This document shows, piece after piece, positions 24,851-33,105 of a stretch of 64,000 nucleotides of DNA. The DNA is from Palsa-459 sp035937595 (GTDB lineage: Bacteria > Actinomycetota > Acidimicrobiia > Acidimicrobiales > RAAP-2): contig DASZHS010000068.1 of the NCBI GenBank assembly GCA_035937595.1, positions 1 through 64,000 on the forward strand, read 5' to 3'. Position 1 is the stretch's first letter. Every line of letters begins with the position of its first letter. The translations under genes were made by a program, and so were the position numbers. Below the pieces are notes generated by a model that saw nothing but the letters and a program-made list of their open reading frames with translations, had not been told where the DNA came from and did no database searches.

Positions 24851-26284
24851 GTGCCCACCGTCGTCGCGGTGGGGCTCGGCCCGGCGGGCCCCGACCTCGT
24901 GAGCCCGGCGACCCGCGAGCGCCTGACCGAGGCGACCACGGCCCGGCTCCGGACGCGCCGTCACCCGGCCGCCGTCGCGTTCCCCGGCGTCGAGAGCTTC
25001 GACGACCTCTATGAGCGCGCCCCGGACTTCGAGACGCTCTACGGGTGGATCTGCGACGAGCTCGTGGCCCTCGCGGCGAGGGACCCGGACGGCACCGTCG
25101 TGTACGCCGTGCCGGGCTCCCCGAGCGTCGCGGAGCGGACGGTCGCGATGCTCGGTGCGCGCACCGACGTCGACGTCACGATCCTGCCCGCCGTGAGCTT
25201 CGTGGACCTCGCCTGCGCAGCGCTGCGGCTCGACCCCGTCGACGCGGGGCTCCGCCTCGGCGACGCGCTCGCCCTCCCCGAACGGCTGCGGGGGCCCGGT
25301 CCGCTCCTGCTCGCCCAGGCGCACTCGCCCGCGGTCCTGGCCGACGTGGCGCTCCGCGTGCCCGCCGACGTGGGCGGCGACCCCGTCCGAGCCGTCGTGC
25401 TGCACCACCTCGGGCTCGACGACGAGCATGTCGTGGCCATGCCGATCGAGTCGCTCGGCACGTTCCGCGAGGCCGACCACCTCACCTCGGTCTTCGTCCC
25501 CGCGCTGCGGACCGCGGGCGACGCGACCGAGGACCTGGTCGAGCTCATGGCGGAGCTCCGCGCACGGTGCCCGTGGGACCGCGTCCAGACCCACGGGTCG
25601 CTCGCGCGCTACCTCCTCGAGGAGGCCTATGAGGCGATCGACGCGATCGAGTCGCTGGCGACGGCGCTCGGGCGAGGCGCCGACGGCGACGACGCGTCGC
25701 ACGCCACGGTGGACGCGGCCGCTCGACACGCAGAAGAGGAGCTCGGCGACCTGCTCTTCCAGGTCGTCTTCCACGCGCACCTCGCCGCCGAGGAGGGGCT
25801 CTTCGACCTCCGCGGTGTGGCCAACGCGGTGCGCGAGAAGCTCGTGGCGCGCCACCCCCACGTCTTCGGCGACGCCGTGGCGGCCACGCCCGACGCGGTG
25901 GCGTCGCGCTGGGAGGACCTCAAGCGAGCGGAGAAGGGACGCGCGTCGGTGATGGACGGCATCCCCGACGCGCTGCCCGCCCTGAGCCTCATGGCGAAGG
26001 TGCGGCGCAAGTCGCTCGCGGCGGGCCTCGCGATGCCGGGCCGCGGCGAGCTCGTGGCCGCCGTCACCGCGGCGCTCTCCGCGCTGCCGGCGTCGGGGCC
26101 GCTGCCCGACGACGCGACGATCGGTCACGACGCCGCGGCGACGTCGGCGATCGGCAGGGCGCTCGAGTCGATCTGCGATCTCGCGCGCCTGGTCGGCGTC
26201 GACCCCGAGCAGGCGCTGCGCGACCGCGCGCGATCGCTCTCGGCGCTCGTGCGCGCCACGGAGGACGCGAGTACCCCGATCTGA
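24851..26284 (+). CDS. mazG: MazG nucleotide pyrophosphohydrolase fused to a tetrapyrrole-methylase-like domain
   Basis: A 477-residue fusion of the YabN type. Residues 1-225 resemble the SAM-dependent TP-methylase fold (VAVGLGPAGPDLVS, VYAVPGSPSVAERTV). Residues from about 230 form MazG: LMAELRARCPWDRVQTHGSLARYLLEEAYEAIDAIE, then HAEEELGDLLFQVVFHAHLAAEEG and NAVREKLVARHPHVFGD. The E-x3-E and ExxD metal motifs are intact, so NTP pyrophosphohydrolase (house-cleaning) activity is likely; methylase activity is doubtful. It starts 2 nt after the SurA-like gene. Confidence 0.88.
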   Translation: MPTVVAVGLGPAGPDLVSPATRERLTEATTARLRTRRHPAAVAFPGVESFDDLYERAPDFETLYGWICDELVALAARDPDGTVVYAVPGSPSVAERTVAMLGARTDVDVTILPAVSFVDLACAALRLDPVDAGLRLGDALALPERLRGPGPLLLAQAHSPAVLADVALRVPADVGGDPVRAVVLHHLGLDDEHVVAMPIESLGTFREADHLTSVFVPALRTAGDATEDLVELMAELRARCPWDRVQTHGSLARYLLEEAYEAIDAIESLATALGRGADGDDASHATVDAAARHAEEELGDLLFQVVFHAHLAAEEGLFDLRGVANAVREKLVARHPHVFGDAVAATPDAVASRWEDLKRAEKGRASVMDGIPDALPALSLMAKVRRKSLAAGLAMPGRGELVAAVTAALSALPASGPLPDDATIGHDAAATSAIGRALESICDLARLVGVDPEQALRDRARSLSALVRATEDASTPI

Positions 26285-26298
26285 CCAGGCGCGACAGG

Positions 26299-26304
26299 TA
26301 GCGT
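26299..26304 (+). promoter_or_regulatory. -10 element TAGCGT of eno
   Basis: TAGCGT 39 nt before the GTG at 26344; the leader carries AAGGAG (26333-26338). This is a leadered contrast to the leaderless genes. Confidence 0.4.
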
Positions 26305-26343
26305 GGCCGGGTCGGAAGCACGCCGCAGCGGCAAGGAGCACGG

Positions 26344-27633
26344 GTGGGTCTCATCGAGTCCGTCGTCGGGCGCCAGGTGCTCGACTCGAGGGGGAACCCG
26401 ACCGTCGAGGCGGAGGTCGTCTTGGAGTCCGGGGCGGCCGGGCGGGCGATCGCCCCGTCGGGGGCGTCCACCGGCGCCCGTGAGGCGCTCGAGCGCCGCG
26501 ACGGCGCCGCGGCCTACGGCGGCAAGGGGGTCCTCGGCGCGGTCGCGTCGGTCAGCGGGGAGATCGCCCTCGCGCTCGAGGGCGTGGACGCCGGCGACCA
26601 GCGCTTCGTGGACCAGGCCCTCTGCGACCTCGACGGGACGCCCGACAAGGGCCGCCTCGGCGCCAACGCCATCCTCGCGGTGTCCCTCGCGGTCGCGAAG
26701 GCGGCCGCAGAGGAGTGCGGCCTCGCCCTGTACCGCTACCTCGGCGGCGCCAACGCCCACCTGTTGCCCCTCCCGCTGCTCAACGTCATCAACGGCGGCG
26801 CGCACGCGCTCAACTCCATCGACTTCCAGGAGTACATGGTCGTGCCGGTCGGCGCGCCGACGTTCGCCGAGGCCCTGCGCTACGGGGCGGAGACCTACCA
26901 CGCGCTTCGCCGCGTGCTCGCCGACAAGGGCCTGTCGACGGGCGTCGGCGACGAGGGCGGCTTCGCGCCGGACCTGCCCGACAACGAGGCGGCCATCACC
27001 GTCCTGCTCGAGGCGATCGAGGCCGCCGGCTACGCGCCGGGCGACGACGTGGCCATCGCGCTCGACCCGGCCACCTCGGAGCTGTGGCGCGACGGCGGCT
27101 ACGTGCTCGCGGGTGAGGGTCGGACGCTGTCGAGCACCGAGCTGGTCGAGTACTGGGCCGAGCTGTGCGCGCGGTACCCGATCGTCTCGATCGAAGACGG
27201 CATGGCCGAGGAGGACTGGGACGGCTGGCGCGCGCTCACCGAACGGCTCGGCGCGACGGTGCAGCTCGTCGGCGACGACGTCTTCGTGACCGACGCGCAG
27301 CTCCTGCAGCGCGGCATCGACGAGGGGGTCGCCAACGCGATCCTCATCAAGCTGAACCAGATCGGGACGCTGACCGAGACGCTCGAGACCATCGAGCTGG
27401 CGAGGGGCGCGGGCTACCGCACCGTCATCTCGCACCGCTCGGGCGAGACGGAGGACACGACCGTGGCCGACCTCGCCGTCGCGGTGAACGCGGGTCAGCT
27501 GAAGGCCGGCGCGCCGGCGCGGTCCGACCGCGTGGCCAAGTACAACCAGCTGCTCCGCATCGAAGAGGACCTCGGCGACGCCGCTCGGTTCCCCGTCCAC
27601 GCCCTCCGTGCGAGGGGTGCCCGTGCGAGCTAG
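26344..27633 (+). CDS. eno: Enolase
   Basis: A 429-residue glycolytic enzyme converting 2-phosphoglycerate to phosphoenolpyruvate. Key parts: VLDSRGNPTVEAEV, APSGASTGAREALE, GANAILAVSLAVAKAAA, NVINGGAHA, VGDEGGFAPDL, IEDGMAEEDWDGW, LIKLNQIGTLTET and ISHRSGETEDTTVADLAV. Catalytic Glu and Lys positions are retained. It overlaps the next gene by 11 nt at its 3' end. Confidence 0.97.
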   Translation: MGLIESVVGRQVLDSRGNPTVEAEVVLESGAAGRAIAPSGASTGAREALERRDGAAAYGGKGVLGAVASVSGEIALALEGVDAGDQRFVDQALCDLDGTPDKGRLGANAILAVSLAVAKAAAEECGLALYRYLGGANAHLLPLPLLNVINGGAHALNSIDFQEYMVVPVGAPTFAEALRYGAETYHALRRVLADKGLSTGVGDEGGFAPDLPDNEAAITVLLEAIEAAGYAPGDDVAIALDPATSELWRDGGYVLAGEGRTLSSTELVEYWAELCARYPIVSIEDGMAEEDWDGWRALTERLGATVQLVGDDVFVTDAQLLQRGIDEGVANAILIKLNQIGTLTETLETIELARGAGYRTVISHRSGETEDTTVADLAVAVNAGQLKAGAPARSDRVAKYNQLLRIEEDLGDAARFPVHALRARGARAS

Positions 27634-28171
27634 GGCGCCGGCGCGGGACGCGACGCGCGCCCCGGTGCGCGCCGCGGCGCCCGGACCGCTGTCGATGCGC
27701 GGCTGGCTCGTGATCGTCGGCGGTGCGCTGAGCGCGGTGATCATCCTCGTCGCGTGGCTGCCGGTGGGCGCCCTGCTCAACCAGCGGGCCCAGCTGTCGA
27801 GCACCGAGAGCCGCCTCGCCCAGCTCTCGAAGGAGGCGACCGCCCTCGCCGCGTCGTCCAGCCGACTCCGCTCGCCCCAGGCGCTCGACCAGCTCGCGCG
27901 CGCCGAGTACCAGCTCGTCGCGCCGGGACAGCGGCTGATCCAGGTGCTCACGCCGAGCTTCACGCCCTCGTCGAAGTCCTCGTCAGGCCCGTACCCCGGC
28001 GACCCCGGCTTCTCTGCGCTCGTCGACCCGATGGGCACGGGCACCCTCGGCCCCTCGGTGACGACCTCGCCCGCGACGGCGCCGACGACCGCGGCGTCGG
28101 GCGCGCCGGCAGCGGCGGCGTCGCGGGGGTTCCTCCCGTGGGTCGTCACGACGCTCGAGTTCTGGGGTTGA
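27623..28171 (+). CDS. FtsB/DivIC-like septum formation initiator
   Basis: A 182-residue bitopic protein: basic cytoplasmic N-terminus, one membrane helix (GWLVIVGGALSAVIILVAWL), an extracytoplasmic coiled coil (LLNQRAQLSSTESRLAQLSKEATALAASSSRLRSP with leucine heptads) and QLARAEYQLVAPGQRLIQVL. This is the actinobacterial DivIC order; these proteins hold FtsQ/FtsL at the septum. A Pro/Ser/Thr-rich C-terminal tail is unusually long. The start GTG 27623 overlaps eno; ATG 27695, right before the helix, is an alternative. Confidence 0.78.
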   Translation: MRARAPARDATRAPVRAAAPGPLSMRGWLVIVGGALSAVIILVAWLPVGALLNQRAQLSSTESRLAQLSKEATALAASSSRLRSPQALDQLARAEYQLVAPGQRLIQVLTPSFTPSSKSSSGPYPGDPGFSALVDPMGTGTLGPSVTTSPATAPTTAASGAPAAAASRGFLPWVVTTLEFWG

Positions 28172-28668
28172 CCAGAGGCGCCGGCGCCTCTGACGACGAC
28201 GTCGCCGCGGTCACCCGACAGCTGGGTCGCGCACCGGCGGGCGAGTTCCGTGTCGTCGTGCGCCGACCCGACGGCGCGCCCGTGGTCATCGAGAACGCGC
28301 CGTGGCTCAAGGACGGCACGCCGATGCCGACGACGCTGTGGCTGGTGGACGAGGACCTCGTCCGCCAGGTCGCCACGCTCGAGTCCGAGGGCGGCGTGCG
28401 CCGCCTCGAGCGGGCGGTCGATCCCGACGCGCTCGCCACGGCCCACGCCGCCTACGCCGCGCGCCGCGACGCGCTCGGTGGCCCACGGGCGGGCCCGTCG
28501 CCGACCGGCGGGGTCGGCGGCACGCGGCAGGGCGTGAAGTGCCTGCACGCGCACCTCGCGAACCACCTGTGCGGCTTCGAGGACCCGGTCGGCGCGCTCG
28601 TCGTCGCCGAGGTCGACGTCGGCGACCTCGTGCCGTCCCTGCCGGTGCGTGACAGGCTCTCGGGGTGA
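28168..28668 (+). CDS. DUF501 protein
   Basis: A 166-residue protein. VTRQLGRAPAGEFRVVVRRPDGAPVVIENAPWLKDGTPMPTTLWLV and GVKCLHAHLANHLCG are hallmarks of DUF501, always found next to ftsB and ppx in Actinobacteria. The CLHAH...H..C cluster suggests a metal or Fe-S site, but function is unknown. The start is a TTG (28168) overlapping the upstream stop as TTGA, confirmed by homology beginning shortly after. It overlaps ppx by 4 nt. Confidence 0.85.
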   Translation: MTRGAGASDDDVAAVTRQLGRAPAGEFRVVVRRPDGAPVVIENAPWLKDGTPMPTTLWLVDEDLVRQVATLESEGGVRRLERAVDPDALATAHAAYAARRDALGGPRAGPSPTGGVGGTRQGVKCLHAHLANHLCGFEDPVGALVVAEVDVGDLVPSLPVRDRLSG

Positions 28669-29585
28669 CCCCCGTGGCGGCGCTCGACTGCGGGACGAAC
28701 TCCACGCGGCTGCTCATCGTCGACGACGGCGGCAAGCCGCTCGACCGGCGCATGCGGATCACGCGCCTCGGCCAGGGCGTCGACGCGACGGGGGTCCTCC
28801 GCGACGACGCGATCGAGCGCACCTTGGTCGTGCTCCGCGAGTACCGCGCGGCGATGGACGACCACGGCGTCACCGACGGACGGCTGGCGGCCACCTCCGC
28901 CGCTCGTGACGCGGCCAACGGGGCGTCGTTCCTCGAAGCGGCCGCCGCGGTCACCGGTCTCCGCGCCGAGCTGCTCTCCGGAGAAGAGGAGGGGCGGCTC
29001 TCCTTCGCGGGGGCGACCGGGGACCTCGACGGACCGCTCGGGTCCCTCGTGGTCGTCGACATCGGCGGCGGGTCGACCGAGCTCGTGACGTGCGTCGACG
29101 ACGTCGTCACGGCGCACTCCATGCAGCTCGGCTGCGTGCGGCTGACCGAGCGGACCATGCCCGGCGATCCCCCCGACCGCGCGTCGCTCGCCGCGGCCGC
29201 CTCGGTCGTCGACCTGGCGATCGATGCGGCGTTCGAGGCGATCCCCACGCTCTCGGTCCCCGACGCGACGCGGCGCTGCGTCGGGCTCGCGGGCACCGTG
29301 TCCACGCTCGCGATGATCGACCTCGCGCTCGTGGACTACGACGAGGCGGCCGTCCACCACCACTGGCTCTCGCTCGAGGCGATCCGCGCCTGGCGCGACA
29401 CGCTCGCGTCCGAGTCGATCGACGAGCGGCGCCGTCGCCCCGGCATGGTGCCGGGGCGCGAGGACGTGATCGTCGCCGGTGCGGTGATCCTCGAGCGCGT
29501 CGTCGACCGTCTGGGCGTGGCGGGGTGCCTCAGCTCGGAGCACGACATCTTGGACGGGCTCGCGCGGAGCGTGCTCGCGAGGTGA
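28665..29585 (+). CDS. ppx: Ppx/GppA family exopolyphosphatase
   Basis: A 306-residue short Ppx/GppA (ASKHA fold): VAALDCGTNSTRLLI (phosphate 1), ATSAARDAANG, LLSGEEEGRLSFAGA, VVVDIGGGSTELV (phosphate 2) and CVGLAGTVSTLAM. It lacks the C-terminal HD-like extension of E. coli Ppx, as do most actinobacterial homologues. It would shorten polyphosphate or hydrolyse pppGpp. GTG start overlaps DUF501. Confidence 0.9.
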   Translation: MTPVAALDCGTNSTRLLIVDDGGKPLDRRMRITRLGQGVDATGVLRDDAIERTLVVLREYRAAMDDHGVTDGRLAATSAARDAANGASFLEAAAAVTGLRAELLSGEEEGRLSFAGATGDLDGPLGSLVVVDIGGGSTELVTCVDDVVTAHSMQLGCVRLTERTMPGDPPDRASLAAAASVVDLAIDAAFEAIPTLSVPDATRRCVGLAGTVSTLAMIDLALVDYDEAAVHHHWLSLEAIRAWRDTLASESIDERRRRPGMVPGREDVIVAGAVILERVVDRLGVAGCLSSEHDILDGLARSVLAR

Positions 29586-29643
29586 CGTGCGACGACGGCG
29601 CCCGGCGGGCGCGCGGGCGGTGCCCAGACGGAGGGTGGGCGCG

Positions 29644-30261
29644 ATGAAGGCGCGCATCCAGGCCGTCGACCCGGTGGTCCTGCGGGGGCGTCGGGTCGTG
29701 CTGCGCACCCTCACCGAGAACGACTTCGACGGCTGGTCCGAGGTCCGCACGCGATGCCACGACTGGCTCGTCCCCTGGGAGCCGCGCGTGGCCGGCACGC
29801 AGCTGCCCGCCGAGGACCTGCGGAACTTCGCGGCGCGGTGCTCTTTGCGCGAGCGCGAGCGACAGCTCGGGACCGGGTTCGGCTTCGGGATCTTCGTCGG
29901 CGGCCGCTTCGCGGGCGAGCTCACGCTGTCGTCGATCCAGCGCGGCCCGTTCCAGATGGCGTACGTCGGCTACTGGATCGACGAGGCGCTCGCCGGGAAC
30001 GGCTACGTGCCCGAGGCCGTCGTCGCGTGCCTGCGCTTCGCGTTCACCGAGCTGGCGCTGCACCGCGTCGAGATCTCGATCATCCCGCGCAACGTTCCTT
30101 CGCGGCGGGTCGTCGAGAAGCTGGGGATCCGCTTCGAGGGCACGGCCGAGCGGCTCCTCTCGATCGACGGGGTGTGGGAGGACCACGCGCGGTACGCGAT
30201 CACCGCAGAGGAGTGGGAGGACCGCGGCCCCGCGCTCATCGAAGCGTGGCTCGAGGGCTGA
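29644..30261 (+). CDS. RimJ/RimL-type GNAT acetyltransferase
   Basis: A 205-residue N-acetyltransferase: VVLRTLTENDFDGWSEVR, FGIFVGGRFAGELTLSSI, YVGYWIDEALAGNGYVPEAV (acetyl-CoA loop), ALHRVEISIIPRNVPSRRVVEKLGIRFEG. This arrangement fits ribosomal-protein Ala acetyltransferases (RimJ class). The ATG at 29644 has GGAGGG about 9 nt upstream; an in-frame GTG at 29587 is less likely. Confidence 0.85.
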   Translation: MKARIQAVDPVVLRGRRVVLRTLTENDFDGWSEVRTRCHDWLVPWEPRVAGTQLPAEDLRNFAARCSLRERERQLGTGFGFGIFVGGRFAGELTLSSIQRGPFQMAYVGYWIDEALAGNGYVPEAVVACLRFAFTELALHRVEISIIPRNVPSRRVVEKLGIRFEGTAERLLSIDGVWEDHARYAITAEEWEDRGPALIEAWLEG

Positions 30262-30282
30262 CGGGCGACGGTCACCCGTCGT

Positions 30283-31209
30283 TCACGCCGCGGGCACCAG
30301 CTCGAACGGCGCGAGCGCGACGAGCTCGTCGAGGCTCGCCAACCGCGCGTGCCGGGGGGTGCCACCCATCGCACGCAGCTGGCCGAGCGCGGAGACCTCG
30401 CCGCACAGGAGCGTCGCCCGGCTGGCGTGCAGCACGACGGTGCCCGCCGGGGCGCCGTCGTGCGGTGCACCGTCCAGCTCGCGCACCGCGACGAACCGCG
30501 ACCGACGTCGCGCGGCGACGAGGTCGAGCAGCATCCGCACGGAGTCCTTGACGACGCGCACCGAGCTCCCGGGCACGTCGAGCCAGGTGACCGGGACGAC
30601 CTCGACGTCGAGCCCGAGACGCGACGCGAGCCACAGCAGCTCGACGTCGAACGCGTAGCCCTGCGTGGTCTGGAGCTGGGCGAGCAGCAGGGCGGGTCCG
30701 CGACGGAACCCCTTGAAGCCGCACTGGGTGTCGGCCAGGTGGACGCCCCCGATCGCGCGCACCGCGAGATTGAACGCACGGCCCGCGTCGGTCCGTAGTC
30801 GCGTGCCGTAGTCGACGTGGCCGTGCACCGCGCGCGAGCCCACCGCCACCGGGACCCGGTCGAGCGCCTCGAGGAGCGAAGGCAACAGCGACGGGTCGAT
30901 GGCCATGTCGGCATCGGCGAAGGCGACCTTGTCGCCCGCGGCCGCGAGGATCCCCGCGCGCACCGCCGCACCCTTGCCCTGGTTCCGCGGGAAGGTCACG
31001 ATGCGCGCCATCGGGAACTGTCCGATGAGTCGACGGGCCGCGGCGTGCGTGTCGTCGAGGGAGCCGTCGTCGACGACCAACAGCTCGGTCGTCGTGAGGT
31101 CGACCGCGCCCTCGGCGGCCGCGCCACGCAGCCGGTCGAGCCCATGGGCGAGGCGGTCCGCCTCGTTGAACGTGGGAACGACGAGGGTGAGTGACGGCGT
31201 CGTGGGCAC
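30283..31209 (-). CDS. GT2 glycosyltransferase, dolichyl/polyprenyl-phosphate glucosyltransferase type
   Basis: A 308-residue GT-A enzyme: LTLVVPTFNEADRLAHGLDRL, LLVVDDGSLDDT, PRNQGKGAAVRAGILAA, FADADMAID (the DxD equivalent), DTQCGFKGFRR and FDVELLWLASRLG. This is the DPG/DPM synthase subfamily without membrane helices. It probably moves a sugar from an NDP donor to a polyprenyl phosphate for surface glycans. The start GTG 31209 has GAAGGGA upstream; it lies 18 nt behind the NlpC/P60 gene in one operon. Confidence 0.85.
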   Translation of the reverse strand: MPTTPSLTLVVPTFNEADRLAHGLDRLRGAAAEGAVDLTTTELLVVDDGSLDDTHAAARRLIGQFPMARIVTFPRNQGKGAAVRAGILAAAGDKVAFADADMAIDPSLLPSLLEALDRVPVAVGSRAVHGHVDYGTRLRTDAGRAFNLAVRAIGGVHLADTQCGFKGFRRGPALLLAQLQTTQGYAFDVELLWLASRLGLDVEVVPVTWLDVPGSSVRVVKDSVRMLLDLVAARRRSRFVAVRELDGAPHDGAPAGTVVLHASRATLLCGEVSALGQLRAMGGTPRHARLASLDELVALAPFELVPAA

Positions 31210-31227
31210 GGTGCGGCGTCCCTTCGA

Positions 31228-32403
31228 TCAGGGACGGGCGGCACCGATGAGGCCGAACGTGAACGCCGGCTGGAGCGCGATCGTGGTGCCGGTGTAGTCG
31301 GCGGCGATCGTCGTCTGGGTCCCCCACGGACCGCTGCCGCCGTACATCACGACGTGGTCGACGGCGTTGTCCCCGTCGAGGTTGTAGTAGAAGAGCAGGT
31401 CCCCTGGCTGGAGGGCGCGGAGCCCAACGTGGCGGAGCCCGTACCACTGGTCGGCCGCCGTCCTCGGGATCGTGACCCCCGCCTGCGCCCAGGCCCACTG
31501 CGTGAGTCCGGAGCAGTCGAAGCCGACGCCCGCCTGCTCGCCGCCCCAGACGTACGGCACGCCGATCTGGGTCTTCGCCGCGCTGAACGCCTTCATGCCG
31601 AGGGCGTTGCCGCTCGGGGCGCCGTTGATCGAGCCGGAGAAGCCCTGCAGGGCGGCGATCGTGCCCGCCACGCCCCCGAGCTGGCCGGCGACGCCCGCCG
31701 CGCCCGCGGCGGCGGCTCTCGCCGACGCGGCGGCGGCGCGTGCGGCGGCACGTGCGGCGGCGATCGCCGCCTCGAGGACGAGGTGGTGCAGCGTCTTGCC
31801 CATGGATCGGACGATGTGGTTCGTCCGAACGGCGATCGCGTGGTTCTCGGCGAGCAGCGCCGCGGCACGGCGGGCGACCTGGGCGACCTCGGTGTGCTGG
31901 GCGGTGAGGTTGCGCCGGTCCGCCGTCAGGACGAGGGACTGTCGCTGGTACGTGGCCTCGACCGCCGCCACGTTGCCGATCACGGTCTGCTGGTAGATCT
32001 TCGCCGCGTCGTTCTGGTTGGCGCTGTGGGTGAAGAGCGCGACGGTGTTGGCCTGCTCCGAGCCCCACACGTAGGCGAGGACGGCGTCGCCCTGCAGCTC
32101 CTTGGCCGTCGCTGCGAGCTTGACCTGGTTGACCCTGACCCGGTTGCGCGTTCGGTTCAGGCTGGTGTCGAGCAGCTGGAGGCGGGCCATGACGCCGTCG
32201 AAGTTCTGCGCCAGGGCCGCGCTGCGGCGCTCCTGGTTGGCGAGCACGGCCTCGAGGCGGTCGACGCGCACCCGCAGCGAGCCGATCGAGGGGGGCGACG
32301 CGCTGGCCACCGCGAGCGAGGTGCCGAGCAGCGCACCGCACGCGGCGCTGACGATGAGGAGTCGAGGTGCGGGGCGCAGGGCCCGACACCACCTGGGAGC
32401 CAC
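31228..32403 (-). CDS. Secreted NlpC/P60 peptidoglycan endopeptidase
   Basis: A 391-residue exported hydrolase. Signal peptide (LLIVSAACGALLGTSLAVASA), a long coiled-coil region (residues about 45-190), an Ala-rich helical hinge, and a C-terminal NlpC/P60 domain: KTQIGVPYVWGG, FDCSGLTQWAW (catalytic Cys), PRTAADQW, LQPGDLLFYY and DHVVMYGG (catalytic His). The layout matches RipA-like cell-separation enzymes. The GTG start is leaderless (TAGCGT, 6 nt). Confidence 0.9.
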   Translation of the reverse strand: MAPRWCRALRPAPRLLIVSAACGALLGTSLAVASASPPSIGSLRVRVDRLEAVLANQERRSAALAQNFDGVMARLQLLDTSLNRTRNRVRVNQVKLAATAKELQGDAVLAYVWGSEQANTVALFTHSANQNDAAKIYQQTVIGNVAAVEATYQRQSLVLTADRRNLTAQHTEVAQVARRAAALLAENHAIAVRTNHIVRSMGKTLHHLVLEAAIAAARAAARAAAASARAAAAGAAGVAGQLGGVAGTIAALQGFSGSINGAPSGNALGMKAFSAAKTQIGVPYVWGGEQAGVGFDCSGLTQWAWAQAGVTIPRTAADQWYGLRHVGLRALQPGDLLFYYNLDGDNAVDHVVMYGGSGPWGTQTTIAADYTGTTIALQPAFTFGLIGAARP

Positions 32404-32409
32404 CCCGCA

Positions 32410-32415
32410 ACGCTA
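32410..32415 (-). promoter_or_regulatory. -10 element TAGCGT of the NlpC/P60 operon (leaderless)
   Basis: TAGCGT on the minus strand, 6 nt, GTG 32403. Confidence 0.5.
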
Positions 32416-32511
32416 CCGGAGGCGCTGGAGCGCCCTGTGCATGTTGCACCACGCACGCAGTGCGAACGGCTAGAACCTCCACATTGACGCGGCGATGGTG
32501 CGCGTTTGTGG

Positions 32512-32585
32512 GGGGACGTAGCCCAATTGGCAGAGGCAAGGCGCTTAAAACGCCTCGAGTGAGGGTTCGAGTCCCTCCGTCCCCA
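32512..32585 (+). tRNA. Class-I tRNA with anticodon UAA (nominally Leu), short variable loop
   Basis: A 74-nt cloverleaf: acceptor GGGGACG pairs fully with CGTCCCC, discriminator A at 32585; D arm GCC/GGC with a loop containing TTGG; anticodon stem AGGCG/CGCCT around loop CTTAAAA, giving anticodon TAA (32546-32548); variable loop CGAGT, only 5 nt; T arm GAGGG-TTCGAGT-CCCTC. CCA is not encoded. Normal bacterial tRNA-Leu has a variable arm of over ten nt. Every stem pairs without a mismatch, so decay is unlikely. The amino acid it carries is uncertain. Confidence 0.85.
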
Positions 32586-33092
32586 CGCAGACCACCGTGC
32601 CGCGCACACAGCACGCCGCGTGCGCCACGTTCGCGCGCGCAGCACGCAGACCGAGCGTCGAACCGAGTGCGCGCACACCGACGTCGAGCGGCACGTGCGA
32701 GGTGACGAGATGACCTCCCGCGTCGATCCGTTGCGCCCGTGGCGTGCACGAGCCACGCGCCGTCGCGCGCGTTGCGACATCACCACGTCATGCGGCGCAG
32801 CGTCCGACATCGAGCCAACGCGGCGTCGCGGCGAGAGCGCGCGAGAGGTGGCGGCGCGCAAGACGAGGACCAGCCGTGTCCGCCGCGTGCCGTCGCGCCG
32901 CACCCGTCGACGACGATGACGGCGCGGACCACGTGGTCGGGGGGCCGAGCAAGGTGGCCGGTCCAGGCGGGACGCACCGACGTGCCGCACGCTTCACCGG
33001 ACCGCGAGGGGCCGCTTCGAGCGGGCCGCGTCCGCGGCCAGGACGGGCGGTGGGGTGCTCCCGGGATCCACTGGAGCCGCGGCGACCATCGG
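32586..33092. other. 507-nt region after the UAA tRNA without recognisable gene
   Basis: Composition is rich in CGCG, CACG and GACG steps. Open frames on the plus strand (for example 32620-32919) encode Arg-rich runs without any motif and look like chance products of high GC. I saw no copy of the tRNA 3' end that would mark an integrated element. A terminator for the tRNA is not evident. Confidence 0.4.
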
Positions 33093-33098
33093 TACGGT
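33093..33098 (+). promoter_or_regulatory. -10 element TACGGT (leaderless)
   Basis: TACGGT, 7 nt, GTG 33106. Confidence 0.45.
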
Positions 33099-33105
33099 GG
33101 CGCGG

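Noticed and set aside
32512..33092. Integrated element at the tRNA 3' end
   Set aside because: No repeat of the tRNA end, integrase or mobile gene is visible nearby.
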